Below are positions 46,961 through 55,147 of a stretch of DNA of 64,000 bases, in pieces. The position numbers were made by a program, and so were the translations under genes. The stretch comes from Thalassospira profundimaris WP0211. GTDB taxonomy: Bacteria; Pseudomonadota; Alphaproteobacteria; Rhodospirillales; Thalassospiraceae. The DNA is taken from the NCBI RefSeq assembly GCF_000300275.1, contig NZ_AMRN01000007.1:62001-126000 (forward strand), in the 5' to 3' direction. Below the pieces are notes generated by a model that searched no databases, was not told the DNA's origin, and was given only the letters and a program-made list of their open reading frames with translations. Position 1 is the stretch's first letter. Every line of letters begins with the position of its first letter.

Positions 46961-47422
46961 TTATTCTTTGAGCGTCGCCAAATAGGCCACGACATCTTCA
47001 ACTTCCTGCGCGGTCAGGATTGTTTTGCCGACCAGATCTTCACGGACATTGATGCCGACATTCAGCGAATAGAAACCCGGCATAACCGTCTGCTCGGAGA
47101 AAACTTCTTTGGCATCAGCCACGATGGCGCGAAGTTCGCCCTCGCTCCAGCGGTCGGCAGCACCGTCAAGCGGCGGCCCGACTTCGCCGTGGAACAGCTG
47201 GTCGCTTTGATCTTTGACAGCGTGACATGCCAGACAGTTGCCAAGGCTGCGATTGGCAAAGACCTTACGCCCGTTTTCCGGGTCTCCCGGCTGGCTGGTC
47301 AATGACTGGGATACGGACATGTCATCGAATTTGACATCGGCAGGTGCAAGTGCATCAGCTGCGGCAAGGGCCGGAAGGCCAACGATCAGGCACGCAAGAA
47401 AGGTTCTTGGTTTCCAAGACAT
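46961..47422 (-). CDS. soxX: Monoheme cytochrome c SoxX
   Basis: The 153-residue precursor has a signal peptide ending LAAADA, a heme site CLACH in RSLGNCLACHAVKDQ, and the axial-ligand region TVMPGFYSLNVGINVREDLVGKTILTAQEVEDVVAYL. It forms the SoxXA thiosulfate-coupling cytochrome with SoxA. ATG 47422 has AGGAGGA about 12 bases upstream. It begins the structural run soxXYZABCD, and an AT-rich 196-base gap with a palindrome precedes it. Confidence 0.94.
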   Translation of the reverse strand: MSWKPRTFLACLIVGLPALAAADALAPADVKFDDMSVSQSLTSQPGDPENGRKVFANRSLGNCLACHAVKDQSDQLFHGEVGPPLDGAADRWSEGELRAIVADAKEVFSEQTVMPGFYSLNVGINVREDLVGKTILTAQEVEDVVAYLATLKE

Positions 47423-47517
47423 GGCGTTGTGGTTCCTCCTGTGACGATGCCCCTGCCCTCTGTGTGGCATATGAACATCCCCGGTCTGACATCTGGCGGC
47501 TCTGACGGCGCCTTTAG

Positions 47518-47531
47518 TTGAAGTTATTCAA
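47518..47531. promoter_or_regulatory. Palindrome upstream of soxX (candidate SoxR site)
   Basis: TTGAA-GTTA-TTCAA is a perfect inverted repeat in the AT-rich gap about 100 bases ahead of soxX. It lies between possible promoter elements on the minus strand. Binding by SoxR is a guess. Confidence 0.35.
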
Positions 47532-47618
47532 ACTCAACTTTTAATTCAACACATAAATATGATATTTTTAATGTTTCATGTGCTGAACTATCAATTATGC
47601 ATGCATTGCAAGGGGTTG

Positions 47619-48236
47619 CTACTGCCCCAAACGACCCTCTTCCTGAAGCTTCTGAATGATGCGGGCATGATATTTCTGGAAGTGCTCGTCGGTTTCGTAG
47701 CCCTTCTCGTTCACCCAGCGAAACATATTCAGGAACGTCCATTTGCCAAACGCGCCCGGCATGGTCGCAACCGCGGCCTCGGCGGCATTCTTGCCGTCTT
47801 CCGGTGCTTCTTCAGGCAAAAAAACGATGGTCGGGGTAAAGACATAGCCCCACTTGCGGGCGGCGGTTTTCTCGCTCAGCACGTCGCCATCGAGATCAAT
47901 CACCTCTTCGTCGCCAAACATGTTGTACTGGACGACCTTGAAGTTCTCCTTGATGTAGTCGGATACCTCTGGATCGCTCAGCAGTTCGGTATGCATCTTG
48001 GCGCAATAGATGCAGCCGCGCTGTTCAAAGATCATCACCAGACGCTTGTTTTCATCCCGGGCAGCCGCAATATCGTCGGCAATATCGCGAAATGTGATGG
48101 AAAACCAGTCTTGCTTGTGAAGACCATCTTCGCCCACGGTTTCCGCGTGCGATCCGTGTGACCAACTCATTACCAGCAAACCGGCGACCAGATATTTCGC
48201 CAAAGGCACTCCACGCAGCAGATGACGCATATTCAT
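47619..48236 (-). CDS. soxW: Periplasmic thioredoxin-like protein SoxW
   Basis: The product is about 205 residues with an N-terminal hydrophobic leader (LAKYLVAGLLVMSWSHGSHA). The thioredoxin-like fold shows MIFEQRGCIYCAKMHTELL (redox CxxC) and the cis-proline loop VFTPTIVFLPEE. It takes reducing power from the membrane protein SoxV and probably keeps SoxY or other Sox proteins reduced. ATG 48236 has AGGAG seven bases upstream. It starts ten bases after the soxV stop. Confidence 0.9.
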   Translation of the reverse strand: MNMRHLLRGVPLAKYLVAGLLVMSWSHGSHAETVGEDGLHKQDWFSITFRDIADDIAAARDENKRLVMIFEQRGCIYCAKMHTELLSDPEVSDYIKENFKVVQYNMFGDEEVIDLDGDVLSEKTAARKWGYVFTPTIVFLPEEAPEDGKNAAEAAVATMPGAFGKWTFLNMFRWVNEKGYETDEHFQKYHARIIQKLQEEGRLGQ

Positions 48237-48246
48237 GACGCAACTC

Positions 48247-48981
48247 CTATCCGAGGGTCGAAAGCGAGGGGAAAGTCTCAAGCAACCATTGGGCGATGGC
48301 CGACATTTGCCCGGTCATAAACAAGATACCGGTCAACACCAACAAGATCCCCATCGCCCGCTCAACAGTGTGCATGTGTCGTTTGAATTTTCGGGACCAG
48401 CCAACGAATTGCCCGGCGAAAAGCCCCGCCAGCGCAAAGGGCAAACCGATTCCCAGCGAATAAACCGCAAGCAACCCTGCCCCGCGCAATGCCGTGCTTT
48501 CCGCCCCGGCAACAAACAGGATCGCGGCCAGTGCGGGGCCCACACACGGTGTCCAGCCAAAGGCAAAGGCAAGCCCCATCACATAGGCCCCGACAAGACC
48601 CGCCGGCTTTTTCGGCACATTGACCCGCGCATCGCGATACAAAAGCGATATCCGGAAAACCCCCATGAAATGGAGGCCCATGATCGCAATCATGATCCCG
48701 GCAATGATCGATAAAATGTCGAAATAACTCGCCAGTGACTGGCCAATGACGCTCGCCGTCGCACCGAGTGCGATGAAAATTGTGCTGAAACCAGCGACAA
48801 AGGCCAATGCCGTAAAGAACACCTGGCGTGACTTCGCACTTGCGACCGCGCGATCATCAAGATCCGTAACACTGACCCCTGCCAGATAGGCAAGGTATGG
48901 CGGCACAATCGGCAAAACACATGGCGTAAAGAACGACAACACCCCCGCAAGGAAGGCTGCGCCGAAACCAATATCGAGCAA
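48247..48981 (-). CDS. soxV: CcdA-family thiol-transfer membrane protein SoxV
   Basis: This 244-residue protein has six hydrophobic helices and the two CcdA cysteines, in LSFFTPCVLPIVPPYLAYLAG and AFGWTPCVGPALAAIL. It carries electrons from cytoplasmic thioredoxin across the membrane to SoxW. The TTG start at 48981 has an excellent ribosome site (GGGAGGA) eight bases upstream; an ATG five bases upstream is in another frame. It is the first gene of the minus-strand sox transcript and is divergent from soxS. Confidence 0.93.
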   Translation of the reverse strand: MLDIGFGAAFLAGVLSFFTPCVLPIVPPYLAYLAGVSVTDLDDRAVASAKSRQVFFTALAFVAGFSTIFIALGATASVIGQSLASYFDILSIIAGIMIAIMGLHFMGVFRISLLYRDARVNVPKKPAGLVGAYVMGLAFAFGWTPCVGPALAAILFVAGAESTALRGAGLLAVYSLGIGLPFALAGLFAGQFVGWSRKFKRHMHTVERAMGILLVLTGILFMTGQMSAIAQWLLETFPSLSTLG

Positions 48982-49039
48982 TTCATGTTCCTCCCGGCGC
49001 TGTGGGTATCTGATTTTGGAATTTGTTTATCAGCGCCTC

Positions 49040-49072
49040 TTCAAAGAATAGTATTTTTCATATATAATTCAA
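49040..49072. promoter_or_regulatory. Overlapping divergent promoters of soxS and soxV
   Basis: For soxS, TTCAAA (49040-49045) and a consensus TATAAT (49063-49068) are 17 bases apart. For soxV on the other strand, TTGAAT (49072-49067) and TATTCT (49050-49045) are 16 bases apart. The two promoters occupy the same DNA, so one bound repressor could shut both. Confidence 0.55.
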
Positions 49073-49099
49073 TCATAACTTTATGTAGAATTCAGACAT

Positions 49100-49474
49100 A
49101 TGAAAAAACCGCACATTTCCCGGGTTTTCCGGCTCACTCTGGCCATGATTTTCGCATCACAGATGTGGATTGGCTCTGCATTGGCGACCGAATTGCTGAT
49201 GCTTGAACAGAAGGGATGCGCATGGTGTGTGCGCTGGCATCAGGAAATCGGCGAAGCCTACCCCAACACCGATCAGGGCAAACTGGCCCCTCTTCGCCGT
49301 GTTGATATTCATAAATGGCCCGAAGACCTTGATCACATCGCGCGTGAACGTGTTACACCGACATTCGTGTTAATCAAAAACAACCGGGAAGTCGCCCGTC
49401 TGCGCGGTTATCCCGGCGATCATTTTTTCTGGCCGATGCTTGACGAGATGCTCTCGCAATTGCCGAACGATTAG
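49100..49474 (+). CDS. soxS: Periplasmic thioredoxin-like protein SoxS
   Basis: The 124-residue exported protein has a leader (VFRLTLAMIFASQMWIGSALA) and the redox motif CAWC in LMLEQKGCAWCVRWHQEIGEAYPNT, followed by the cis-proline VTPTFVLI. In Paracoccus, SoxS reactivates SoxYZ by reducing its cysteine. It is next to soxR as in the classical soxRS arrangement, although here soxS precedes soxR on the same strand. Confidence 0.92.
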   Translation: MKKPHISRVFRLTLAMIFASQMWIGSALATELLMLEQKGCAWCVRWHQEIGEAYPNTDQGKLAPLRRVDIHKWPEDLDHIARERVTPTFVLIKNNREVARLRGYPGDHFFWPMLDEMLSQLPND

Positions 49475-49525
49475 GAAAACTGTATATTCGGTTTGAAGCA
49501 CAGTATCCAATCGTGTATTGACCTT

Positions 49526-49548
49526 GATGTCTGGTATAATCGGACATC
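49526..49548 (+). promoter_or_regulatory. soxR promoter with overlapping palindrome
   Basis: GATGTC at 49526-49531 and GACATC at 49543-49548 are perfect inverted half-sites. Between them lies an extended -10 element, TGG-TATAAT (49532-49540). A repressor on this palindrome would block RNA polymerase, suggesting autoregulation of soxR. The start codon is 40 bases downstream. Confidence 0.55.
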
Positions 49549-49587
49549 TAATGGCTTTGGCCCTTTAACCGACGAGCACAGCAAACG

Positions 49588-49950
49588 ATGGCCCTACCAC
49601 GTTTCAAGCAAAACATGGACTCGACCGAAGCCGAAGCTCTCCTCAAGCAGGCGCGCAAGGCCAGCGAGATGCTCAAGGCGCTGTCGCATGAGACACGCTT
49701 GCTGATCCTTTGCATCCTGCAGGAAGGCGAAAAGTCGGTATCCGATCTCGAAGAAATTCTGTCCATGCCCCAGGCCGTTGTATCCCAGCAACTGGCACGG
49801 CTTCGCATTGATGGCCTGGTCTCGGCCCGCCGCGAAGGCCGCATGATCTATTACCGCATTGTCGATACGGAAATGGCGACCATCATTGGTACGCTTTATG
49901 ACCTGTTCTGTGCCCCGGTCCGCGATGAAGAAAAAGCCGCTGCCGAATAG
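49588..49950 (+). CDS. soxR: ArsR-family repressor SoxR
   Basis: The 120-residue winged-helix regulator has the ArsR pattern LKALSHETRLLILCILQEGEKSVSDLEEILSMPQAVVSQQLARLRIDGLVSARREGRMIYYRI. The family (SoxR, BigR, SqrR) senses reactive sulfur through two cysteines; here Cys in LLILCILQEG and in YDLFCAP are the candidates, which matches the usual pair. It probably represses the sox genes until thiosulfate or sulfide is present. This is not the SoxR of the superoxide response. Confidence 0.92.
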   Translation: MALPRFKQNMDSTEAEALLKQARKASEMLKALSHETRLLILCILQEGEKSVSDLEEILSMPQAVVSQQLARLRIDGLVSARREGRMIYYRIVDTEMATIIGTLYDLFCAPVRDEEKAAAE

Positions 49951-50060
49951 GCGACAACTGCTGATCGAAAAAGCTTCCTTGAATTAGAACAGAAAAAACG
50001 TCACGATTCCGCCGACGCCTTGGCAAAAAATTACAATCAACAAGGCGGGAGGAAAACGTC

Positions 50061-51155
50061 ATGCTGGGTTTGGATAATCCCTGGGCCCTGCCGCTTGTCG
50101 GTGTTTTGACCGGCATCGTGGTGGGAATTGTCGCACGTCGACAACATTTCTGCACGATGGCAGCCCTCGAACGCTATTGGTTTGCTGCCAACAGCATCGG
50201 TCTGCGCGCCTGGGTGCTGGCGGCCATCACTGCACTATTCTGCACCCAAACGTTGGTCGCGCTTGGCGTTATTGATCTTTCAAACAGTTTCTACATCACC
50301 CCGACCCTGCCGATTGCAGGCAGCATTCTGGGCGGGCTGATGTTTGGCTTTGGCATGGCCTTTGTCGGCACCTGCGGATTTGGTGCCATCATTCGCTTGG
50401 GCGGTGGCAATCTGCGTGCGCTGGTTGTCCTGACCGGTATCGGACTGGCGGCCATTGCTGCCCTTCGCGGCGTAACGGGCCATTTTCGCGTCTGGTTTCT
50501 TGATCCGCTGTCGATTGAATTCACCTCAGCCGGATCGCAATCGATTGGCGCGATAGCATCAAACGCCAGCGGATTTGATCTGCACTTTCCGATTGCCCTG
50601 CTGATCAGCGCCATCGGGCTTTGGTGGGTCTTTCGCAGTTCTGAGTTCCGTGCGGAGCGCGCCAAGGCGCTTGGCGCCATCACAATTGGTGCCTGCATTT
50701 CGCTCGGTTGGGTATGGACGACAAGCTTTGCACAATATCGCTTTGTTGAAACCCAGATCGAGGCAGGATCCTTTGTCACCCCGGTGGGCGACACGATCAT
50801 GCAGATCATCACCGTTACCGGGGCCCTGCCCGATTACGGGGTTGGATTGGTGATCGGGGTGTTTCTGGGCGCTGCACTGGCAGCTTGGAAAAGCAACGAC
50901 ATGCGCTGGGAAGCCTGCGATGATGCCCGCGAACTTGGTCGCCACCTGCTGGGTGCATTCTTGATGGGAACTGGCGGCGTTTTTGCCCTTGGCTGCACCA
51001 TCGGCCAAGGTGTCAGCGCGTTCTCCACGCTGGCAATCTCTTCGCCGATTGTGATGATCTCGATTGCCATTGGGGCGCGGGTGGGTCTTGGCGTCCTTCT
51101 TGAAGGATCACCGTTCGGGTTCCTGCGCGCAATATCGCTGCGCAAGCACGGTTAA
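50061..51155 (+). CDS. soxT: YeeE/YedE-family membrane protein SoxT (thiosulfate uptake)
   Basis: The 364-residue integral membrane protein has about nine hydrophobic segments. Family cysteine motifs are in FGMAFVGTCGFGAIIRLGGGNLRALVVL and FALGCTIGQGVSAFSTLAISSP, equivalent to the sulfur relay of thiosulfate transporter TsuA. It may import sulfur compounds, perhaps to inform SoxR. It follows soxR on the same strand and converges on an MBL gene. Confidence 0.88.
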   Translation: MLGLDNPWALPLVGVLTGIVVGIVARRQHFCTMAALERYWFAANSIGLRAWVLAAITALFCTQTLVALGVIDLSNSFYITPTLPIAGSILGGLMFGFGMAFVGTCGFGAIIRLGGGNLRALVVLTGIGLAAIAALRGVTGHFRVWFLDPLSIEFTSAGSQSIGAIASNASGFDLHFPIALLISAIGLWWVFRSSEFRAERAKALGAITIGACISLGWVWTTSFAQYRFVETQIEAGSFVTPVGDTIMQIITVTGALPDYGVGLVIGVFLGAALAAWKSNDMRWEACDDARELGRHLLGAFLMGTGGVFALGCTIGQGVSAFSTLAISSPIVMISIAIGARVGLGVLLEGSPFGFLRAISLRKHG

Positions 51156-51174
51156 ACCAAGCCCCAAGCAGCGA

Positions 51175-52113
51175 TTATTGCGCCACAACAAACCGATATG
51201 CCGGACCGGCCCGCTCGATCACGCCAAGGCCTGGATGCGGCATGTGGAAGCCGATAATCCGCGATCCATCAACAGCAAGCCGATCCAGCAACATCTTGCG
51301 CGTGGCAATGCCCTTTTCGGCATCCTGATCAGATCCGCTTGGCCATTCTGGATGGATCAGGGATACCGCAATATTGGTAATGGCATCACCCACCACAAGC
51401 GCACTGTTTGATCCGTCATGGATCATAAACGACGTATGCCCGGGTGTGTGACCGGCGGTATCGACCGCCTCGACACCGGGTACCACCTCTGCACCATAAT
51501 CGAACAACTCGATACGGTCCTCAAGGAAGGCCATACGGTTGCGCGCCCCAACCACGAAGCTTTTGCGCGCGTCGGGCGTTTTTTCAAGCGTATCCTCGAC
51601 CTGCCAGTATTCCCACTCGATCCGGTTCATGTGATAGCGCGCGTCGGCAAAGATCAATTCGTCGAAATCATCAATCAGCCCCCACAGATGGTCAGGATGC
51701 GCGTGGGTGAACACAATATCGGTCACCTGATCGGGACTGACACCAGCTTCTTCAAGGTTGTCCATAAGCTTGCCGGCTGACGGCATGAAATTCGGGCCTG
51801 CGCCGACATCAAACATCACCACCCGATCACCACGGCGCAAAACGGTGATGTTGCAATCGGGCAGCAGCGCATCCGTTGGCTGCCCCTCAGCCTTAAGCAA
51901 CGCTACCAGTTCATCCTGTGAAACGTCGGGAAAGGCAAAAGATAACGGCAACATCAGATTACCATCCGATATGACCGCGATGTCTGACGCACCAAGTTTC
52001 AAGGAACCAAGCGCTGACGCAGCCCCGGGAAACAAACCGGCCGCCCCCATACCCGCCAGTGCCAACGACGATTTCAGAACATCACGACGAGACCAGGAAT
52101 TGTTTCCAGCCAT
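51175..52113 (-). CDS. Tat-exported MBL-fold hydrolase (SoxH-like candidate)
   Basis: The 312-residue protein starts with a Tat leader (WSRRDVLKSSLALAGMG). The metallo-beta-lactamase motif is FTHAHPDHLWGL, with further ligands in DTAGHTPGHTSF, ALVVGDAITN and IGFHMPHPG. ATG 52113 follows GGAGG by a few bases; the frame extends 29 codons upstream without need. In Paracoccus the sox cluster includes soxH, also an MBL-fold protein, so this may be its counterpart. The substrate is unknown, and it is convergent with soxT. Confidence 0.85.
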   Translation of the reverse strand: MAGNNSWSRRDVLKSSLALAGMGAAGLFPGAASALGSLKLGASDIAVISDGNLMLPLSFAFPDVSQDELVALLKAEGQPTDALLPDCNITVLRRGDRVVMFDVGAGPNFMPSAGKLMDNLEEAGVSPDQVTDIVFTHAHPDHLWGLIDDFDELIFADARYHMNRIEWEYWQVEDTLEKTPDARKSFVVGARNRMAFLEDRIELFDYGAEVVPGVEAVDTAGHTPGHTSFMIHDGSNSALVVGDAITNIAVSLIHPEWPSGSDQDAEKGIATRKMLLDRLAVDGSRIIGFHMPHPGLGVIERAGPAYRFVVAQ

Positions 52114-52311
52114 TGCATCCTCCACATATATGTTTTTTTGAATGAATGCACTCATGGTTGATTTGGTCAACCTAAAAACATACCACGCGGAGTTTTCCAC
52201 GCGCCAATAGCCCAGGATACCGCACCAAACCGCGGGTACGATACCTAGCCAACGCCATGTGATTTGTTCTTTATTTGCAAGGAACTAAAGAAAACATTGA
52301 TCTCACTGCAT

Positions 52312-52800
52312 TCAGTGACGATCTACCGCCCTTTCGACAATCTCGTCGTGGTCCAGAACGGGTGCGACGTCGATGTCACTGGCATCCATCATCCCTGAAA
52401 CACGTTGCAGGGCTGCGATGAGAAACGTCTGTTCCCATTCCTCTAGATTGTTGAACTTGTCCGAAAAACGGTCATGAAGCGCCATCGGCGCGCGGTCCAG
52501 AATAGCCCTGCCCTGATCGGTAAGCCTGACGAACACCTTGCGCTTGTCGGTGTCTCCGCGCTCGCGTGTCACAAGCCGCATCGCCTGCAACTTATCGACA
52601 AGCGCCGTGGTCGATGCCTGGGCCAGATTAACCTTGGCCGCGATCTGGCCAACCGTCATCTCGCCGAATTCCTCAAGCGATTGCAAAACAAGAAGCTGGG
52701 ATGTTTTAAGCCCGGTCACCTTACCAAGCTTTTTGGCGTGGATATCACTCGCCCGCAAAATGCGGCGGATGGAGATCAACGCTTCATGCAATTTATCCAT
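52312..52800 (-). CDS. ectR: MarR-family regulator EctR
   Basis: The 162-residue winged-helix protein has the MarR pattern TGLKTSQLLVLQSLEEFGEMTVGQIAAKVNLAQASTTALVDKLQAMRLVTRERGDTDKRKVFVRLTDQG. It is divergent from ectABC-ask, the position of EctR repressors in methylotrophs and marine bacteria. ATG 52800 was chosen with GGA about nine bases upstream; an upstream start at 52869 would add 23 residues with no family match. It likely represses ectA at low salinity and may control itself. Confidence 0.9.
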   Translation of the reverse strand: MDKLHEALISIRRILRASDIHAKKLGKVTGLKTSQLLVLQSLEEFGEMTVGQIAAKVNLAQASTTALVDKLQAMRLVTRERGDTDKRKVFVRLTDQGRAILDRAPMALHDRFSDKFNNLEEWEQTFLIAALQRVSGMMDASDIDVAPVLDHDEIVERAVDRH

Positions 52801-53122
52801 TGTTATTTTCCGGACGTTTTTCGTTTCTATAGCAAGCGTTGTTTTAGCCCCGGACCCGCGGCTGCGCAACGCTTTAAGACACTTTTATATCGAATTTCGA
52901 TCATTTATTCCATCGATTATCGCTCTATTCAGGAAACAATATTTCATCGAAAGAATATTATCCTTATCGAAGGGCGATACATCAATGTTTGGCTTATTAT
53001 CAGAAACTTACGGAGTTTCACAGGAAAGTCACAGAGAAGGGGTTGATCAATTTGTATCGTTGTTCTATACATCTCTCGCGACATAAATGATCGTGTATCG
53101 AAATAACAGAGCAGGCAGACCG
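52801..53122. promoter_or_regulatory. ectR-ectA divergent control region with repeated ATCGAA motifs
   Basis: This 322-base gap has no gene. It contains the palindrome ATCGAA-T-TTCGAT at 52889-52901, further ATCGAA copies at 52947-52952, 52966-52971 and 53097-53102, and a promoter before ectA. The palindrome is a candidate EctR site, and the copies may extend it. The motif differs from the published EctR1 site of Methylomicrobium as I recall it. Confidence 0.55.
53043..53071 (+). promoter_or_regulatory. Predicted ectA promoter
   Basis: TTGATC at 53043-53048 and TATACA at 53066-53071 are exactly 17 bases apart. Transcription would start near 53078, giving a leader of about 45 bases to the ATG at 53123. 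It supports that start over the ATG at 53087. Confidence 0.6.
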
Positions 53123-53671
53123 ATGAAAATTGCCAACACAAACGGCAATACCGGCCAGAAAGCCAACCTGATTATCCGTAAACCCAAGGCCACAGACGGC
53201 GCTGCGGTGAATAACCTCATTGCCGACTGCAAGCCGCTGGATGAAAACTCGATGTATTGCAATCTGCTGCAGTGCTCGCACTTCTCAGGCACGTGCGCGA
53301 TTGCCGAACTGAACGGCGAAGCCGTCGGTTTCGTTTCGGGCTACATCGTCCCCGACCAGCCTGAACAGCTTTTCATTTGGCAGGTGGCAGTTTCGCCCAA
53401 GGCCCGTGGCCTGCGTCTGGCGAAGCGTCTGATCCTTGATATTCTGGATCGTCCGTCCTGCCACAACGTCTCGCAGCTGAACACAACGATCACCTCGACG
53501 AACGCACCGTCGCAGGGTGTCTTCCGTTCCGTTGCGCGCGAACTGGGTGCTGATGTTAAGCGCAAGGTCCAGTTTGAACGCGAAACACACTTCGAAGGCG
53601 CCGCTGCCAGCGAAATTCTTTGGCAGATCGGTCCGTTCGAGCGCGAAGACGTCGAACGCGTCGCCGCCTAA
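53123..53671 (+). CDS. ectA: L-2,4-diaminobutyrate N-acetyltransferase EctA
   Basis: The 182-residue GNAT-family enzyme acetylates diaminobutyrate at N4, the second step of ectoine synthesis. Features are IIRKPKATDGAAVNNLIADCKPLDENSMYCNLLQCSHF, and the acetyl-CoA site IWQVAVSPKARGLRLAKRLILDIL. Then LNTTITSTNAPSQGVFRSVARELGA is typical of EctA. I chose ATG 53123, with an AGG site upstream and a promoter that places it in the transcript. Confidence 0.95.
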   Translation: MKIANTNGNTGQKANLIIRKPKATDGAAVNNLIADCKPLDENSMYCNLLQCSHFSGTCAIAELNGEAVGFVSGYIVPDQPEQLFIWQVAVSPKARGLRLAKRLILDILDRPSCHNVSQLNTTITSTNAPSQGVFRSVARELGADVKRKVQFERETHFEGAAASEILWQIGPFEREDVERVAA

Positions 53672-53690
53672 TCCGGCTGACCTAATTTTC

Positions 53691-53766
53691 CCACTTGTCA
53701 TACTCGAAATGGCATCGACCATTTCTGGAACATCCGGCACGCCGGAACGTTCGGTATGACAGGTGG
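53691..53766 (+). ncRNA. Predicted three-way-junction RNA between ectA and ectB
   Basis: Hand pairing gives three stems. P1 joins CCACTTGTCATAC (53691-53703) with GTATGACAGGTGG (53754-53766), 13 pairs with one G-U. P2 joins GAAATGG (53706-53712) with CCATTTC (53719-53725). P3 joins TCCGG (53733-53737) with CCGGA (53742-53746). CGAA 53705-53708 could instead pair with TTCG 53750-53753 and disrupt P2. It lies 20 bases after the ectA stop and just before the ectB ribosome site. It may be a cis-regulatory RNA, an mRNA processing element or a palindromic repeat remnant. Confidence 0.5.
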
Positions 53767-53774
53767 ACTTGATT

Positions 53775-53795
53775 TTCCCAATCTGAAAGAGGGAA
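53775..53795 (+). promoter_or_regulatory. Hairpin masking the ectB ribosome binding site
   Basis: TTCCC at 53775-53779 can pair with GGGAA at 53791-53795, which includes the ribosome site GAGGGA just before the ectB ATG at 53798. It could act as a weak translational switch together with the junction structure upstream. Confidence 0.4.
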
Positions 53796-53797
53796 CT

Positions 53798-55081
53798 ATG
53801 ACTGTATTTGATCGCCTTGAATCGGAAGTTCAGAGCTATGCACGCTCCTTCCCCGTAACCTTTGAAAGTGCTGAAGGCGCTTGGCTGACCGATGTCGATG
53901 GCAACCGCTATCTTGATTTCCTTGCCGGTGCCGGCACGCTGAACTATGGCCATAACCATCCTGTCCTGCAGGAAAAGCTGATTGATTATATCAAATCAAA
54001 CGGCGTAACCCATGGTCTGGACATGCACACCAAGGCAAAGGCAGCGTTTCTTGAAGCGCTCGAAGAGAAAATCTTCAAGCCGCGCGACATGGAATACAAA
54101 GTCCAGTTTACTGGCCCGACCGGCACCAACGCCGTCGAAGCTGCTCTTAAACTGGCCCGTCGCGTCAAGGGCCGCGAAACCGTGATTTCGTTTACCAACG
54201 GCTTCCATGGTTGCACGCTTGGTTCGCTTGCCATCACGGGTAACGAACATCATCGTGGCGCTGCTGGCGTCTCGCTTGATAATGCTGTTGCCGTGCCGTT
54301 TGACGGTTATATGGGTGACGGTGCTGATACCACCGAGTATCTGGACCGTGTCCTTTCGGACAACTCCAGCGGTATCGCCCTGCCCGCAGCCGTGATCGTC
54401 GAAACCCTTCAGGGCGAAGGTGGCCTGAATGCCGCTGACTTCGGCTGGCTCAAGAACCTGGAAAAGGTTTGCCGCAAGCATGACATACTTCTGATTGTCG
54501 ATGACATTCAGGCGGGCTGTGGTCGTACCGGTACGTTCTTTAGCTTCGAACCTGCTGGCATCAAGCCGGACATCATCACGCTGTCGAAATCCCTTTCGGC
54601 GTATGGTCTTCCGCTTGCCGTGGTTCTGATGAAGCCGGAACTCGATGTCTGGCATCCGGGCGAACATAACGGCACCTTCCGTGGTAACAACCACGCGTTT
54701 GTGACTGCTGCTGCTGCGCTTGACCATTTCTGGTCGGATGACAAGTTTGCTGCTGATGTACGCGACAAGGCCGCGTTCCTTGAAGCGCGCCTCGATGAAA
54801 TCATTGATCGCTATGGCGATGGCAAACTCTATCGCAAGGGCCGCGGCCTGATGCAGGGTATCTGCTTTGAAAGTGGCGAACTGGCATCCAAGGTCACCAA
54901 GGAATGCTTCAAGCATAACCTTGTGATCGAAACCAGTGGTCCGGAAGATGAAGTGGTCAAATGCCTTGTGCCGCTGATCATCTCCAAGCAGGATCTGGCA
55001 CATGGACTGGAAATCCTTGAACTGGCAACCGCCAAAGCCATGGGCAAGGACGTTTCCCCGTCCAAAGCAGCCGCTGAGTAA
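53798..55081 (+). CDS. ectB: Diaminobutyrate--2-oxoglutarate transaminase EctB
   Basis: The 427-residue class III aminotransferase makes diaminobutyrate from aspartate semialdehyde and glutamate. Features are [19 protein letters not shown], the cofactor-site segment [56 protein letters not shown] and the PLP lysine in [16 protein letters not shown] 53798 has GAGGGA upstream; the frame runs 14 codons further up through the structured region. It is the first enzyme of ectoine synthesis. Confidence 0.97.
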   Translation: MTVFDRLESEVQSYARSFPVTFESAEGAWLTDVDGNRYLDFLAGAGTLNYGHNHPVLQEKLIDYIKSNGVTHGLDMHTKAKAAFLEALEEKIFKPRDMEYKVQFTGPTGTNAVEAALKLARRVKGRETVISFTNGFHGCTLGSLAITGNEHHRGAAGVSLDNAVAVPFDGYMGDGADTTEYLDRVLSDNSSGIALPAAVIVETLQGEGGLNAADFGWLKNLEKVCRKHDILLIVDDIQAGCGRTGTFFSFEPAGIKPDIITLSKSLSAYGLPLAVVLMKPELDVWHPGEHNGTFRGNNHAFVTAAAALDHFWSDDKFAADVRDKAAFLEARLDEIIDRYGDGKLYRKGRGLMQGICFESGELASKVTKECFKHNLVIETSGPEDEVVKCLVPLIISKQDLAHGLEILELATAKAMGKDVSPSKAAAE

Positions 55082-55089
55082 CATAGTTT

Positions 55090-55113
55090 GGGCGACGCTT
55101 AACTGCGTCGCCC
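55090..55113 (+). promoter_or_regulatory. Intercistronic hairpin between ectB and ectC
   Basis: GGGCGACGC at 55090-55098 and GCGTCGCCC at 55105-55113 form a 9-base-pair perfect stem with a six-base loop, eight bases after the ectB stop. No T-run follows. It may set the ratio of EctC to EctB. Confidence 0.65.
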
Positions 55114-55147
55114 GACCCCACAACTTAATTATATCAAAGAGTTAAAA

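Noticed and set aside
53996-55123. 375-codon minus-strand frame opposite ectB
   Set aside because: Antisense to ectB; no ribosome site and no family resemblance.
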